Shown in pieces: positions 7,793 through 16,284 of a stretch of DNA of 64,000 nucleotides (positions within the stretch are counted from its first letter, which is position 1; every line of letters begins with the position of its first letter). The position numbers and the translations under genes were made by a program. Below the pieces are notes generated by a model. The model did no database searches. It was given only the letters and a program-made list of their open reading frames with translations, and had not been told where the DNA came from. The stretch is from IMG/VR virus record IMGVR_UViG_3300009034_000014, positions 19,438 through 83,437 of that record. One strand, written 5' to 3'. This DNA comes from a virus.

Positions 7793-10363
7793 TTAGCTCA
7801 CTATAGTGATGCTTACCGTTCCAAGCTTCGGCAGCTCTCTGGCCGCGAGAACAACATCCGAGGCCGGGGCAGTGAGAACAACTTTCGTTATATCTTCGTC
7901 CGCCTCGAATATCTCATGGCTTATGCGGGACACAGGCACATCGGCGCCGAACTCCCACTCCCAGCTTACCCCGTCTTCCTTAAGCGCCTCGGGCTGGATC
8001 ACCGTCGCCAGCCTCGCTTCGATAGCGGCAGCCGCGACCTCACCATAGACGGTAGCGGTTATATCGATCGTTTTCGGCACGAAGTTCACGGCCGTGACTT
8101 CCTGGTTCGCTACAAGATGCTTTTCCTTCACGGGATATGAATAGGGATCTCCGTTGAAGTGCTCTTCGATCTCCGCGAGCTGAGAAGCGGTAGCCTGCGC
8201 GCCGCCCTTCGCGACAACAACCAACTCAATCGTCTTCGGTCCGAAACCTTCTTCTATAGCTTTCGCGCGAGAGAACGGCTTTGACCCGGCCGCGTCGACG
8301 TAGCTCTTCGCCAAGGTCTCTACGTCACTTGGCCCAAGTGCGATGTCCTTGACCCTCAGTGTAGCCGGTCCAGCGATCTTCGCCTGCTCCAGGCTCGCCT
8401 CGTCCGCGCCTTCCGCCTTCGACCACCCAGAGGCGGGGCGCGGGTTCCAGATCCTGTTCACGTACGTGAGACTAGTTTTGTCCACGGTGATCGTATCCGC
8501 ACCGACATTGCCATCGAGGTCCGCACCATAACGATAGTCAGCCGCAACGTTGTCAACGCCCACGGGTGGGATCTTGCCCTTGATTCCGTCACCGGTCACG
8601 ACCGTAGCCCGATCATCTTCACCGATTTCCACGATGCAATGTTTGTCCGTTGGAGCAGAGAACAAGAAGTTGTCCACCTCCGCCCACAGCTCTCCTTCTA
8701 CCTCGAACTCCATTGTGCCCGAGATGTAGTTGTCCCTCGTGGTCTCGAATCGCTGGTCTGCTGTCCCGTCCGATGACGCTAGAGGATCGTCGCTCTGCGT
8801 GCGGCCCTGGGTAGAAGTTGCCAGAGCGTACTGCTTGCCCTGGTCAAGCCGGCCGTACTGGAAGGTGGGGAGATCCACAACTGCGTCCACGCTTATTACC
8901 CTATAGCGCAACCATTGGGCATCGACTCCGTTCACGGTACCGATTTTCCAATCGCGAGTTAGCGTCTGCGGGAGAGAGAACTCGACGTTACCGTCCTGGG
9001 AGAGCAGCGCCGATCCGTCAACAAGATCCTGAACCTCCTCCCAATCGCTTCCCACTGTGTAGTCAGAAGTAACAGTGCTCGGCGTTGTCTGCCCGAGATA
9101 GGAATCTACCACGCAGTAATTCTTCGCCACAGAAAAACCGCTACCGCTAGGAATACCGAAAGCACTTTCAACATCCGAGTATGCCGCTGAGACATTCAAG
9201 CGTACACGAATCTGCGTTCCGCTCTTAACAGCGCTGCCGAGATAGTCGGTAAGATCGAAAAGGAGCTTCCCCGCCGATGGCACATCGATCTTCACTTCCG
9301 TCGGTTCCGTTTTATCGAAGTTCCCGTCGTAGTACTCCCAGATACCCTTGATACCATCGGTACCACCGGACATGCCCGCTACTGTAAAATTCACATTAGT
9401 CACGTTCTCGGTGACCGCCTTGTTGCCCTCAGTGCCGAAATTGTCATGCGTCAGTGTAACCACGTTACCGGAACCGCTCGCTGTAATGAGTAGACTGGCA
9501 CCAACACCGTTGATTGCCGTCCTGACCGTGGTGGCAACCTCGCTCGAAGTGGTATCACCGGATATGTCCACCTCGATGTTCGTCGAATTGTAACCGCCCG
9601 GAGGTGTGTAAATGCCAGTCACATTGAACCAGAAATTAACAGCCGGGTTCGTGCCGTCGTCCAGCGTGAAGTAGTCGCCATCGCCCATCCAACTCTGGAT
9701 AATGCAGTTTATAGTTCCGGTTGGCTTCGTGCCAGCCATGGGCGTCGTGAACCACAGCCCGAGCTTATCCCACATGATGTGCTTGTGGCCGAAGTAGATC
9801 GCGTCCTTCGTAGCCACCGCACCGGTCCACGGTGTCCAGTCGTCGGCTGGTGTCGTCTGTGAGTTTGCCTTGTCCGTGTAGTCCGTGTACGTCGATCCCT
9901 CCAGACCGAATACGTAGGAGAATTGATCCGTGCGGTCGATTGTCACCGCCGTGGGCCGCTCGAAGATCACTGGATCAACGCCGGTCTCCCGCTCGGTGGA
10001 AGTGAGTGCGCCCTCTGGAATCAACTCGTATGCGGAGGTAAAGACCTTGCTGAGTTCGTAGACGATATCCGCTGAGGCCGGGCTCGCGGTTGCCAGCTCG
10101 TAGTCGATGAGACGGAGCATGTTCCTCACGCTTTCCGTTAACTGCGCGGTTGGAAGCGTGGCTTCATTGGCCACCAGATCCAGAAGGCAGTTGTTGATGT
10201 GCCCGACCAGAGCCTGCATGCGCAGGAACTGCATGAAGGGATCGTACTCGCTCTCATCCGTGTGCTCCGGTAAATTCTGTCTCTTATAGGTGGTCAGCGC
10301 ATCAAGGATTTTCGCGTAGTAGAAAGCGGAAAATTCAAAATCTGGGATCTGTATGGTTGTCAT
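7793..10363 (-). CDS. Baseplate J-like wedge protein with inserted beta domain
   Basis: An 856-residue protein. The N-terminus (EFSAFYYAKILDALTTYKR, then a helical block ending MLRLIDYELATASPASADI) and the C-terminus (repeated alpha/beta units such as GPSDVETLAKSYVDA, FGPKTIELVVVAKGGA, ATVYGEVAAAAIEARL) fit the Mu gp47/P2 J baseplate family. It is much longer than P2 J (about 300 residues) because of insertions. One, at residues 228-338 (DDGTNPAVNFWFN ... YTPPGGYNSTNIEVDISGD), also occurs in the connector protein at 24534-25634. It forms the wedge ring with the gp25-like protein encoded next. Confidence 0.85.
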   Translation of the reverse strand: MTTIQIPDFEFSAFYYAKILDALTTYKRQNLPEHTDESEYDPFMQFLRMQALVGHINNCLLDLVANEATLPTAQLTESVRNMLRLIDYELATASPASADIVYELSKVFTSAYELIPEGALTSTERETGVDPVIFERPTAVTIDRTDQFSYVFGLEGSTYTDYTDKANSQTTPADDWTPWTGAVATKDAIYFGHKHIMWDKLGLWFTTPMAGTKPTGTINCIIQSWMGDGDYFTLDDGTNPAVNFWFNVTGIYTPPGGYNSTNIEVDISGDTTSSEVATTVRTAINGVGASLLITASGSGNVVTLTHDNFGTEGNKAVTENVTNVNFTVAGMSGGTDGIKGIWEYYDGNFDKTEPTEVKIDVPSAGKLLFDLTDYLGSAVKSGTQIRVRLNVSAAYSDVESAFGIPSGSGFSVAKNYCVVDSYLGQTTPSTVTSDYTVGSDWEEVQDLVDGSALLSQDGNVEFSLPQTLTRDWKIGTVNGVDAQWLRYRVISVDAVVDLPTFQYGRLDQGKQYALATSTQGRTQSDDPLASSDGTADQRFETTRDNYISGTMEFEVEGELWAEVDNFLFSAPTDKHCIVEIGEDDRATVVTGDGIKGKIPPVGVDNVAADYRYGADLDGNVGADTITVDKTSLTYVNRIWNPRPASGWSKAEGADEASLEQAKIAGPATLRVKDIALGPSDVETLAKSYVDAAGSKPFSRAKAIEEGFGPKTIELVVVAKGGAQATASQLAEIEEHFNGDPYSYPVKEKHLVANQEVTAVNFVPKTIDITATVYGEVAAAAIEARLATVIQPEALKEDGVSWEWEFGADVPVSRISHEIFEADEDITKVVLTAPASDVVLAARELPKLGTVSITIVS

Positions 10364-10377
10364 GGGGATAGCTCCTT

Positions 10378-10749
10378 CTACTTGCTCGTAAACGTCCGCG
10401 CAAACGGGCGATCCTCATCGCTCTCGATATCGTGGTAAATGAATTCCAACGTCAGTTCGCCTTCGTCCGTAGTCCAGCGGAGAGTATCCGTCAGAAGCCG
10501 GAAGCGGTGCAGCGCTTCAAAGCGGTCGAAGATGGATCTAACTTTCCGCAGGATTCTGGCCCGTGAAATGGGATCGCTGATGTCGAATATCATATCCACG
10601 CCGAGCCCGATATCCTGCTGAAAAGCGTGGTCGTTGTCGCAGTCGGAGAGCGCTGCCATGATAACCTGCTTGTTATCGTCTTCTCCCTCCACCATCGCCG
10701 CCCCGCCCATCGAGTCAACACCCACCGGAAGTTTCAGACCCTTGGCCAT
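10378..10749 (-). CDS. gp25/W-like baseplate wedge protein
   Basis: A 123-residue protein in the normal size range of the GPW/gp25 family. The signature pattern is visible: QQDIGLGVDMIFDISDP, then SRARILRKVRSIFDRFEAL, then RFRLLTDTLRWTTDEGELTL and a final beta strand. In contractile tails this lysozyme-like fold links sheath and baseplate wedge. Gene order spike, proline-repeat protein, W, J, I, fibre supports the call. The start ATG at 10749 has an AGGTGC-type ribosome site. Confidence 0.85.
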   Translation of the reverse strand: MAKGLKLPVGVDSMGGAAMVEGEDDNKQVIMAALSDCDNDHAFQQDIGLGVDMIFDISDPISRARILRKVRSIFDRFEALHRFRLLTDTLRWTTDEGELTLEFIYHDIESDEDRPFARTFTSK

Positions 10750-10766
10750 TGATCAGCACCTCTCTC

Positions 10767-11093
10767 TCAATCCAGCGCACACGGTGGAATGAGTGGCAAT
10801 GCGGGCAGCGCGGGCACAGCCGGTACCCCGGGCGGTATCGGGATCGGAAGTTTCAAAGTCGGTAGTGGGGGCACCACCAGCACATCCGGAAGCTGGGGAA
10901 GTGCGGGCAACTTTGGTATCGCCGGAATACCTGGTGGTACAGGAAACGGAAGTTTCAGCGGAGGCAGTGGAGGCACTACCAGCACATCTGGAAGCTTGGG
11001 TAGCGGCGGTAGCTTCGGAATCGCGGGCACGCCCGGAGGTATGGGGAAAGGCAGCTTCGGAATCGGTATCTCTGGGAATATGCATTTGCTCAT
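10767..11093 (-). CDS. Proline-rich tandem-repeat baseplate-associated protein
   Basis: A 108-residue protein made almost wholly of a roughly 34-residue repeat present three times, the last copy shortened. Each copy runs through PIPPGVPAIPKLP then LPDVLVVPPLP. Proline is nearly every third residue, alternating with Leu, Val, Ile or Ala, and there are few charges. It is encoded between the spike and the gp25-like wedge gene, where many contractile phages encode a PAAR-type tip or hub accessory; no PAAR motif is present. A rigid polyproline-like rod or interaction scaffold at the hub is my inference. Family not recognised. Confidence 0.7.
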   Translation of the reverse strand: MSKCIFPEIPIPKLPFPIPPGVPAIPKLPPLPKLPDVLVVPPLPPLKLPFPVPPGIPAIPKLPALPQLPDVLVVPPLPTLKLPIPIPPGVPAVPALPALPLIPPCALD

Positions 11094-11097
11094 AGTC

Positions 11098-11973
11098 TCA
11101 TTTCGTTTTCACCACTGTACTCAATGAGGTCGGTGGTGGTGTAACTGTCGGAGGAGAAGACGGCGAACCAGAACCGCCAGAGGTGTGTATATGCGTCTCT
11201 GCCCAAGCGTACCATTCTGTTCCGCGAATTATCGGCTGATCCGCACCGTCGCCCAAGTTCACAGAACCGGCCTTTAAGTCGCAGTTCTTGCAACTAACGG
11301 TCACCGCTTTCTGTCCCAGAATCTGGATCGCGCCCTGCTTCATGTCGATAATATTTCCGTGCTTGTCGATCAGCCGAAGTCCTACTTCATCTGAAGCAAT
11401 CAGATTCCCGTTCTCGTCAACGATCGTTATCGCCCCGTTCTTCGCGTCAATATAGACTAGCGAGCCAGTCTTGTTCTGCATGACGACGGATCCATCGGCA
11501 TCGAACGCGATATAGGAATACTTATCCTCGTTGTCCTCCTTTGCGTGCCAGGTGAGACGGACTTGCTGCGCTCCATCAGTATCGTCGAACATTAGAATAT
11601 GACCATTGGGTGTGGCGAATCCACGGCGCTTGCCGTAGGTAGTCTCCTGTTTGAAATCATCATGTACAGGAGTCGGTGCCTCTTCAGCTTCGTGGTAAAA
11701 TCTTTTTCCTCTCCAAGTGATCTGCGGGTTCATGATCATGCTCTGTCCCGGCACCTCATCGTCGTCTGTAGAGACCACCCCCTCTATCTCCACATGCTCG
11801 TCCACATCTGGAACGTAGAACCAACCCCAGTCCAGAAGCGGCTCAATCCATCCCGGGAGCACGGCTTCTGGATCGCCTGTCAGATCGGCGCAGGTGACCT
11901 TAATTCTTCCTCTGAACTCGGAATCGTTGTTCGCTACGACTTTCGCGATGTACTTCTCTATGACATTCGGCAT
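11098..11973 (-). CDS. Baseplate spike protein (gpV/gp5 OB-fold family)
   Basis: Start ATG 11973 has GGAGGG nine bases upstream. The 291-residue protein has an N-terminal OB-fold segment (KVVANNDSEFRGRIKVTCAD, PEAVLPGWIEPL, VPDVDEHVEIEGV) as in P2 V, Mu gp45 and T4 gp5. It then has the central GHILMFDDTDG type segment and a C-terminal beta-helix made of short repeats (VYIDAKNGAITIVDENGNLI, LIDKHGNIIDMKQGAIQI). The terminus is Ser/Pro/Gly-rich after HIHTSGGSG. It forms the membrane-piercing spike under the tube and is encoded right after the hub protein. Confidence 0.88.
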   Translation of the reverse strand: MPNVIEKYIAKVVANNDSEFRGRIKVTCADLTGDPEAVLPGWIEPLLDWGWFYVPDVDEHVEIEGVVSTDDDEVPGQSMIMNPQITWRGKRFYHEAEEAPTPVHDDFKQETTYGKRRGFATPNGHILMFDDTDGAQQVRLTWHAKEDNEDKYSYIAFDADGSVVMQNKTGSLVYIDAKNGAITIVDENGNLIASDEVGLRLIDKHGNIIDMKQGAIQILGQKAVTVSCKNCDLKAGSVNLGDGADQPIIRGTEWYAWAETHIHTSGGSGSPSSPPTVTPPPTSLSTVVKTK

Positions 11974-11978
11974 CCGAA

Positions 11979-13220
11979 CTAACCCTCCAGTATCTTTCTG
12001 GCCGAAAACTGGCAACGATAACCAGACTCAGTTTCCATGATATGGCGAACCTTGGAAAAGTAGTACTTTCCGTCGTAGGGAATCCCCATCCCTTCAAGAC
12101 GATGCACTTGTCTTGCAAGCAGACTCTCCATACCGATGACTGTTCCGCTGCCGACTATGAATTGCTCTCGCATTCGCCGGTACCACTGGGACGCCCATAC
12201 TTCCAAATCCTTTTTGTTTCGGAATACCACATTTGTTTTTGTGGTAAAGCTAAAATTGCCGATGAAAAACTTTACAGCCTCGGCGCTTTCTGGTGCTTTT
12301 TCCATCTCCTCTATTGCGCCGGTGTGCTGGAGATCCGCTTCGAGACCAAGTTCTTCATGAATTTCCGCTTCCAAGGGCCAGCCAAAACGAAGGCCAGCGG
12401 GGTGTCTATTCGCAGTTTGAACCCGTATGCTCGTAAAGTGTTCCCGAAAAACCATCTCGGGTACAAAGTTCAGGAGAGTAGTTTTATCACCTTGATTATA
12501 TCGAAAAGTATATACACGATCCTGGACACCAAGGGGTTCTGTAGGATCCCTGAAGTGTAGTGTCCAACCAGTTTCGTAGTCGTAGTCCACCCAAAAAAGA
12601 TAACCTGTCAAGTTCGCTAGCCCTTGCACAAGCTGATAGTCCGACATCATTGAAGGTTGCTGGATCTCGCCCTTTATGAACGGCGTGGGGTCGATATCTG
12701 GATAAAACTGATACCCTGACGATCGTTCATCGACGACTTTATCGACCGTCGTGTCTCTGAAAACAATAGTACCTCGTGCCCGTTTGAGCACGGCCTTCCA
12801 TCTTAGTTTCTCTTCCCACTTCTTGGCTCGGCTGAGTCTCGCTTCGATCTCCTTGATTCGTTTTTTCCCACCTGGATCGGGTTTCTGCTCCTGCATCAGA
12901 TAGTCTTTGGTATAGCCGGTTACCTCCACAATAGGTATACCATCGGTAGGAAATGAGACTCTTGGAGTCATGAGAATAACACGCCCAACTCTGCTAACGA
13001 GTCCACCATAACCCATCCAAATATCCATCTCATTCCCGGGAGCAAGCACCTTGGATTTGGACAGCAAAAAATCCGGATTAAAAGCCGTAATCCTGGCCGT
13101 ATCGACAATTCCATCCGCACTCTCGTATTCTACTCGTTGAATGAACTGGGTGATATCGGATCGAAGTTCATGGCCCGCAACTTCCAAGCTATAATGCGGC
13201 GCTAAATCCTCACCTGCCAT
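11979..13220 (-). CDS. Baseplate hub protein (gpD/gp27 family)
   Basis: A 413-residue protein with the layout of late control gene D proteins. The N-terminal beta domain (HYSLEVAGHELRSDITQFIQ ... GIVDTARITAFN) carries the phrase GNEMDIWMGYGG. A central helical insert is rich in Lys and Arg. Then comes the second barrel (DYQLVQGLANLTGYLFWVDY, FTSIRVQTANRHPAG) and a C-terminal module ending YYFSKVRHIMETESGYRC. These hubs form the trimer linking tube and spike. It is followed six bases later by the spike gene. Confidence 0.85.
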   Translation of the reverse strand: MAGEDLAPHYSLEVAGHELRSDITQFIQRVEYESADGIVDTARITAFNPDFLLSKSKVLAPGNEMDIWMGYGGLVSRVGRVILMTPRVSFPTDGIPIVEVTGYTKDYLMQEQKPDPGGKKRIKEIEARLSRAKKWEEKLRWKAVLKRARGTIVFRDTTVDKVVDERSSGYQFYPDIDPTPFIKGEIQQPSMMSDYQLVQGLANLTGYLFWVDYDYETGWTLHFRDPTEPLGVQDRVYTFRYNQGDKTTLLNFVPEMVFREHFTSIRVQTANRHPAGLRFGWPLEAEIHEELGLEADLQHTGAIEEMEKAPESAEAVKFFIGNFSFTTKTNVVFRNKKDLEVWASQWYRRMREQFIVGSGTVIGMESLLARQVHRLEGMGIPYDGKYYFSKVRHIMETESGYRCQFSARKILEG

Positions 13221-13225
13221 CTTTT

Positions 13226-13984
13226 CTACTCCAGAACAACGTGCGAAGTGCTCTCCACATTCAGCCTGTCGAATGCTTCAACACGCAGATCCCTCTGAGG
13301 TGTAGCCTTTCTACCATAGGCGGTCCTCAGTGCAATTGATGTGGGCTGTGCCCTTTCTTTCCTCAGTGTTTCAGCGCTTGGAAGCTTCACGACATCACCA
13401 GCCTCAAGCAGCGCCTGATCCGGATGTCTGCTTCTGATCACGACGCCCATTAGCGGATTGTCGTACTCCCGCTGACATAGCCATTCGTAGTAGTCGTGAT
13501 CTCGCGCACGGTGGTACCGGGTCTCGCCCCCGGCTTCGACTAGAAGAGAGAACGGTACATATTCGCGGAGATGCACGGTGAAGCTAATATCCCTAGGGCT
13601 TCCATCACTGCGGAAGCTAGCATAGGAAATGTCTGATAGTGCTTCGAGAAGACACTGGTCCACTTTCAAGGTAGAGTCCCCAACCCAGAAATGCAGAATC
13701 GGTGGGCGGAACAGATCGGGATCTCGCTTTGTCCAGGATTGAAGTAACCTAAGTGGTTTGGTCAGATCGTCGGTTATGACCTCTGCGTAGAGCCTGCCAC
13801 GAAAGCTAACTGTCTCCGCATTGCCGTGCAGGAACTGCGTGATCGGGTGCTGGCGATTCAGTGGGCTTTCCGCTGCGTAGGCCGCGCTCAGCTCCTGAGT
13901 CGTGTCCTCGGGTGGGAACTGTCCCTCGATCTTATCGTCGGTATCCAGATTGTACAGGAACCATGAAACTTGCTTTCCAGCCAT
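13226..13984 (-). CDS. LysM-containing tail tube initiator / hub protein
   Basis: Start ATG 13984 (MAGKQVSWFLYNLD) lies just after the tape-measure stop, with GAGAGG upstream. The 252-residue protein has an N-terminal beta-rich domain of the contractile-injection-system hub type (FRGRLYAEVITDDLTKPLRL, then FWVGDSTLKVDQCLLE) and a C-terminal LysM-like module (YYEWLCQREYDNPLMGVVIR then EAGDVVKLP). This family (T4 gp53/phage gpX-like) joins tube, hub and wedge. Here LysM is structural and need not bind peptidoglycan. Confidence 0.8.
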   Translation of the reverse strand: MAGKQVSWFLYNLDTDDKIEGQFPPEDTTQELSAAYAAESPLNRQHPITQFLHGNAETVSFRGRLYAEVITDDLTKPLRLLQSWTKRDPDLFRPPILHFWVGDSTLKVDQCLLEALSDISYASFRSDGSPRDISFTVHLREYVPFSLLVEAGGETRYHRARDHDYYEWLCQREYDNPLMGVVIRSRHPDQALLEAGDVVKLPSAETLRKERAQPTSIALRTAYGRKATPQRDLRVEAFDRLNVESTSHVVLE

Positions 13985-13986
13985 TA

Positions 13987-16068
13987 TCAGGAACCTCTCA
14001 CCGTAGCGGGCATTGCGCCGTGTTCCAAAACCATTCTCCGCTGCCACGGCGTGGACTTGAAACCAGCGCGTTCTTTGACTTCTTGTTGGTGTCTGGACAT
14101 CCTCTGGCTCACCTCGCGGCCATCGATGTCAACACGATTACGGATGTCGATACTAAACTTGGGTCTAGGCGGTACAGCGGCGGCGGTTTCCTTCGCTGCT
14201 CTTGCTGCCTCTGTAGCCGCTTTGGCTGGAGCAACGCCGACCTCGGTCTGTGCCTGCCCTAGTTTGTTGATTTCTTCCAGCCTTGCATGGAATGCTTCTC
14301 GCTCCTTCCGCCTTTTTTCCTTAATAAGTCTATCAGCAAACGTCGCCGCTCTTACCTCACGGGCTGCAGTCTCCTCGCTAATGATCCCAAGCGCCGCTAG
14401 GCCTTTAGCCCCCGTTGCATGAGCCGAGGCAATTCCCCTCTCGAAAGAACTGCGCCACTCTTCCATCGCAGTGCGCAGAAGTTCAAAGACGAAGGCCAAA
14501 CCCTTGATTATAGTTGTCAGCATTTTTGCTACCATTGAACCAAAAGCTCTGAAATAACTCATCGACTCACCGGTTGCTGATTTGGTCGCGGGACCAAGCC
14601 AGCCAAAAAGCGTCTCGAATAGTTGACCAAGCGTGTTAACCAAAGTCTCAATAGCCGATCTCAACGGCGCAAAGTAATCCATGAATCCCCTGAAGTACTC
14701 GCCTATCGTAGCGTCCAGAAATGCAAACACCGTCCCGACTACAGTCTTCAATGCTGTCCACGCCGCTTTAATAATGTCGATCGCTCCTGATACCCATTGC
14801 GCAACTCTCACCGTGTCTTTACCGTACTTCTTGGTCAGTTCCGTAACCCTTCGTTGCGCTTGCTCCGCATCGCTCCAGTCCACATCCAAGACCTCATCCA
14901 AAGCCTGACGGAAGTTTGAGATACTGCCCGCGAGATCATCGAAGGTGCCATCAAAAGATTTCAGCAACCGCAGACCTAGCTGCTTGCCCAAATTCGCGAC
15001 CGAAGTGGTCATCCTCTTCCACTGATGCGTCGAGGTCTCTGACGCTTTTCGGAACGCTTCTTCTGTGGCTCCCGCGCCCTGCCGCATTCCTTCCATGGCC
15101 TCCGTAAAATTAGCGAAACCTTCCTGGCTAACCAGGTTGAGAATCGTGTTCCCCGCTTCCACTGAACCAAATAATTTATCGATAGCTACTTTGTCGCCTT
15201 TGGTTATTTCTACCAGATCAGCGAGGAACTTCGCCCAGCCCTTCGTCTGGACAGCGGCTGTGCTAAAATCTTTTTCAAGATCCCCGATCACCTCCTCAGC
15301 AGCTTTTGTCGGATGAGCTATTCCCGCAAGCACTGCCTTGAGCCCACTCATGGTTTCTGCCGTGACAACGCCACCCTTGGTAACAGCCACGATCGTGGAG
15401 AGCAGTTCGTCATAACTCAGTCCAGCTCCCTTGGCAACGGCTGCTGCGCGCCCCACGGAACGCGAGACCTCTTCGAATGTGGTTACGCCCTTTTTATTTG
15501 CGATGTTTATTGAATCAGCAACGCGCAATGCTTCTGGTGCCGTCTTCAAACCCCAGACATTCATGACCGTGGTGAGTCCGGATACAGCCGTCTTCACATC
15601 AGTGTAGCCTCCTACAGCGGCTTTCGACGCAACTTCCATGAAACCCAGTGACTCTTCCTGCTTCACACCTGCGGATATCGCCTGAAACGTCGCATCGGTC
15701 ATATCCTTCGTCGCCATGCCGTATTTGTCGGACAAGCGGAGAATATCCTTCGTCATCATCTGCATCTGACCAGGCACGACATCCAGCAAGGTGCTGATCC
15801 GCGCCATGCCGGTTTCCAACTCCCCAGCGGACGTTATCATCTTCTTGAACGCAGCTGCTATGCCGGTTACTACCGCAGCTATACCCAACGTCGGCAAAAG
15901 CTTTCCAAAACTGCTGAACGCGTTTCCGGTCCGCCGCATCGCTGGTTGGACTTTATCGCTCGACTCCACGAAGCGGTTAAATGAACCTTGGGCTTTCTTC
16001 AAGCCACCAACGGCAGGTTTCTCGTCGAACGTAAGAATTCCACCGAGACCAAGGCGTTCGAAAGCCAT
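13987..16068 (-). CDS. Tail tape measure protein
   Basis: A 693-residue protein with the tape-measure core: MTKDILRLSDKYGMATKDM, AISAGVKQEESLGFMEVASK, TAVSGLTTVMNVWGL, then TFEEVSRSVGRAAAVAKGAG and LLSTIVAVTKGGVVTAE. A hydrophobic region follows (KTVVGTVFAFLDATIG, AFVFELLRTAMEEW), and then a basic Ala-rich helical C-terminus. It sets tail length and may contact the host membrane. It follows the chaperone pair with the programmed frameshift, the conserved order. AGAGGTGA precedes its ATG. Confidence 0.9.
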   Translation of the reverse strand: MAFERLGLGGILTFDEKPAVGGLKKAQGSFNRFVESSDKVQPAMRRTGNAFSSFGKLLPTLGIAAVVTGIAAAFKKMITSAGELETGMARISTLLDVVPGQMQMMTKDILRLSDKYGMATKDMTDATFQAISAGVKQEESLGFMEVASKAAVGGYTDVKTAVSGLTTVMNVWGLKTAPEALRVADSINIANKKGVTTFEEVSRSVGRAAAVAKGAGLSYDELLSTIVAVTKGGVVTAETMSGLKAVLAGIAHPTKAAEEVIGDLEKDFSTAAVQTKGWAKFLADLVEITKGDKVAIDKLFGSVEAGNTILNLVSQEGFANFTEAMEGMRQGAGATEEAFRKASETSTHQWKRMTTSVANLGKQLGLRLLKSFDGTFDDLAGSISNFRQALDEVLDVDWSDAEQAQRRVTELTKKYGKDTVRVAQWVSGAIDIIKAAWTALKTVVGTVFAFLDATIGEYFRGFMDYFAPLRSAIETLVNTLGQLFETLFGWLGPATKSATGESMSYFRAFGSMVAKMLTTIIKGLAFVFELLRTAMEEWRSSFERGIASAHATGAKGLAALGIISEETAAREVRAATFADRLIKEKRRKEREAFHARLEEINKLGQAQTEVGVAPAKAATEAARAAKETAAAVPPRPKFSIDIRNRVDIDGREVSQRMSRHQQEVKERAGFKSTPWQRRMVLEHGAMPATVRGS

Positions 16069-16074
16069 CCGTCA

Positions 16075-16284
16075 TCACCTCTTGGGTTTAATTGCTGCCC
16101 TCTCCTTCTCGTACTGTTTGACCAATCGCTTCATAAGCCATGACCGATCACTCCAAGTCAGATCCTCGACCTCGCTCCAGGTGAGCCCGCCTTTCATCCC
16201 GTATGTCAATAAGAAAGCTTCCTCCCTTAAGATCGCATCGCTGTCGATCGGGAGGACACTCCGAAAAAATCTTCTGATGCCCAT
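16075..16284 (-). CDS. Tail assembly chaperone, frameshift extension
   Basis: A 69-codon frame overlapping the end of the chaperone gene in the -1 frame. It probably is not read from its own ATG (16284), which has no clear ribosome site, but by a -1 slip at the heptamer at 16263-16269. The fusion then continues RSVLPIDSDAILREEAFLLT, giving about 341 residues in all. This extension (acidic helices, TWSEVEDLTWSDRSWLMKRL) would be the part that recruits the tape measure, as gpT does in lambda gpGT. It ends just before the tape-measure gene. Confidence 0.75.
   Translation of the reverse strand: MGIRRFFRSVLPIDSDAILREEAFLLTYGMKGGLTWSEVEDLTWSDRSWLMKRLVKQYEKERAAIKPKR

Noticed and set aside
10789-11127. 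Plus-strand Gly/Ser/Thr-rich repetitive frame
   Set aside because: It is the exact complement of the proline-repeat gene; its repeats come from that gene, and it has no ribosome site in a leftward operon.
12042-12560. 172-residue plus-strand frame within the hub gene
   Set aside because: Complement of the hub protein gene, which has clear family features; no plus-strand ribosome site.
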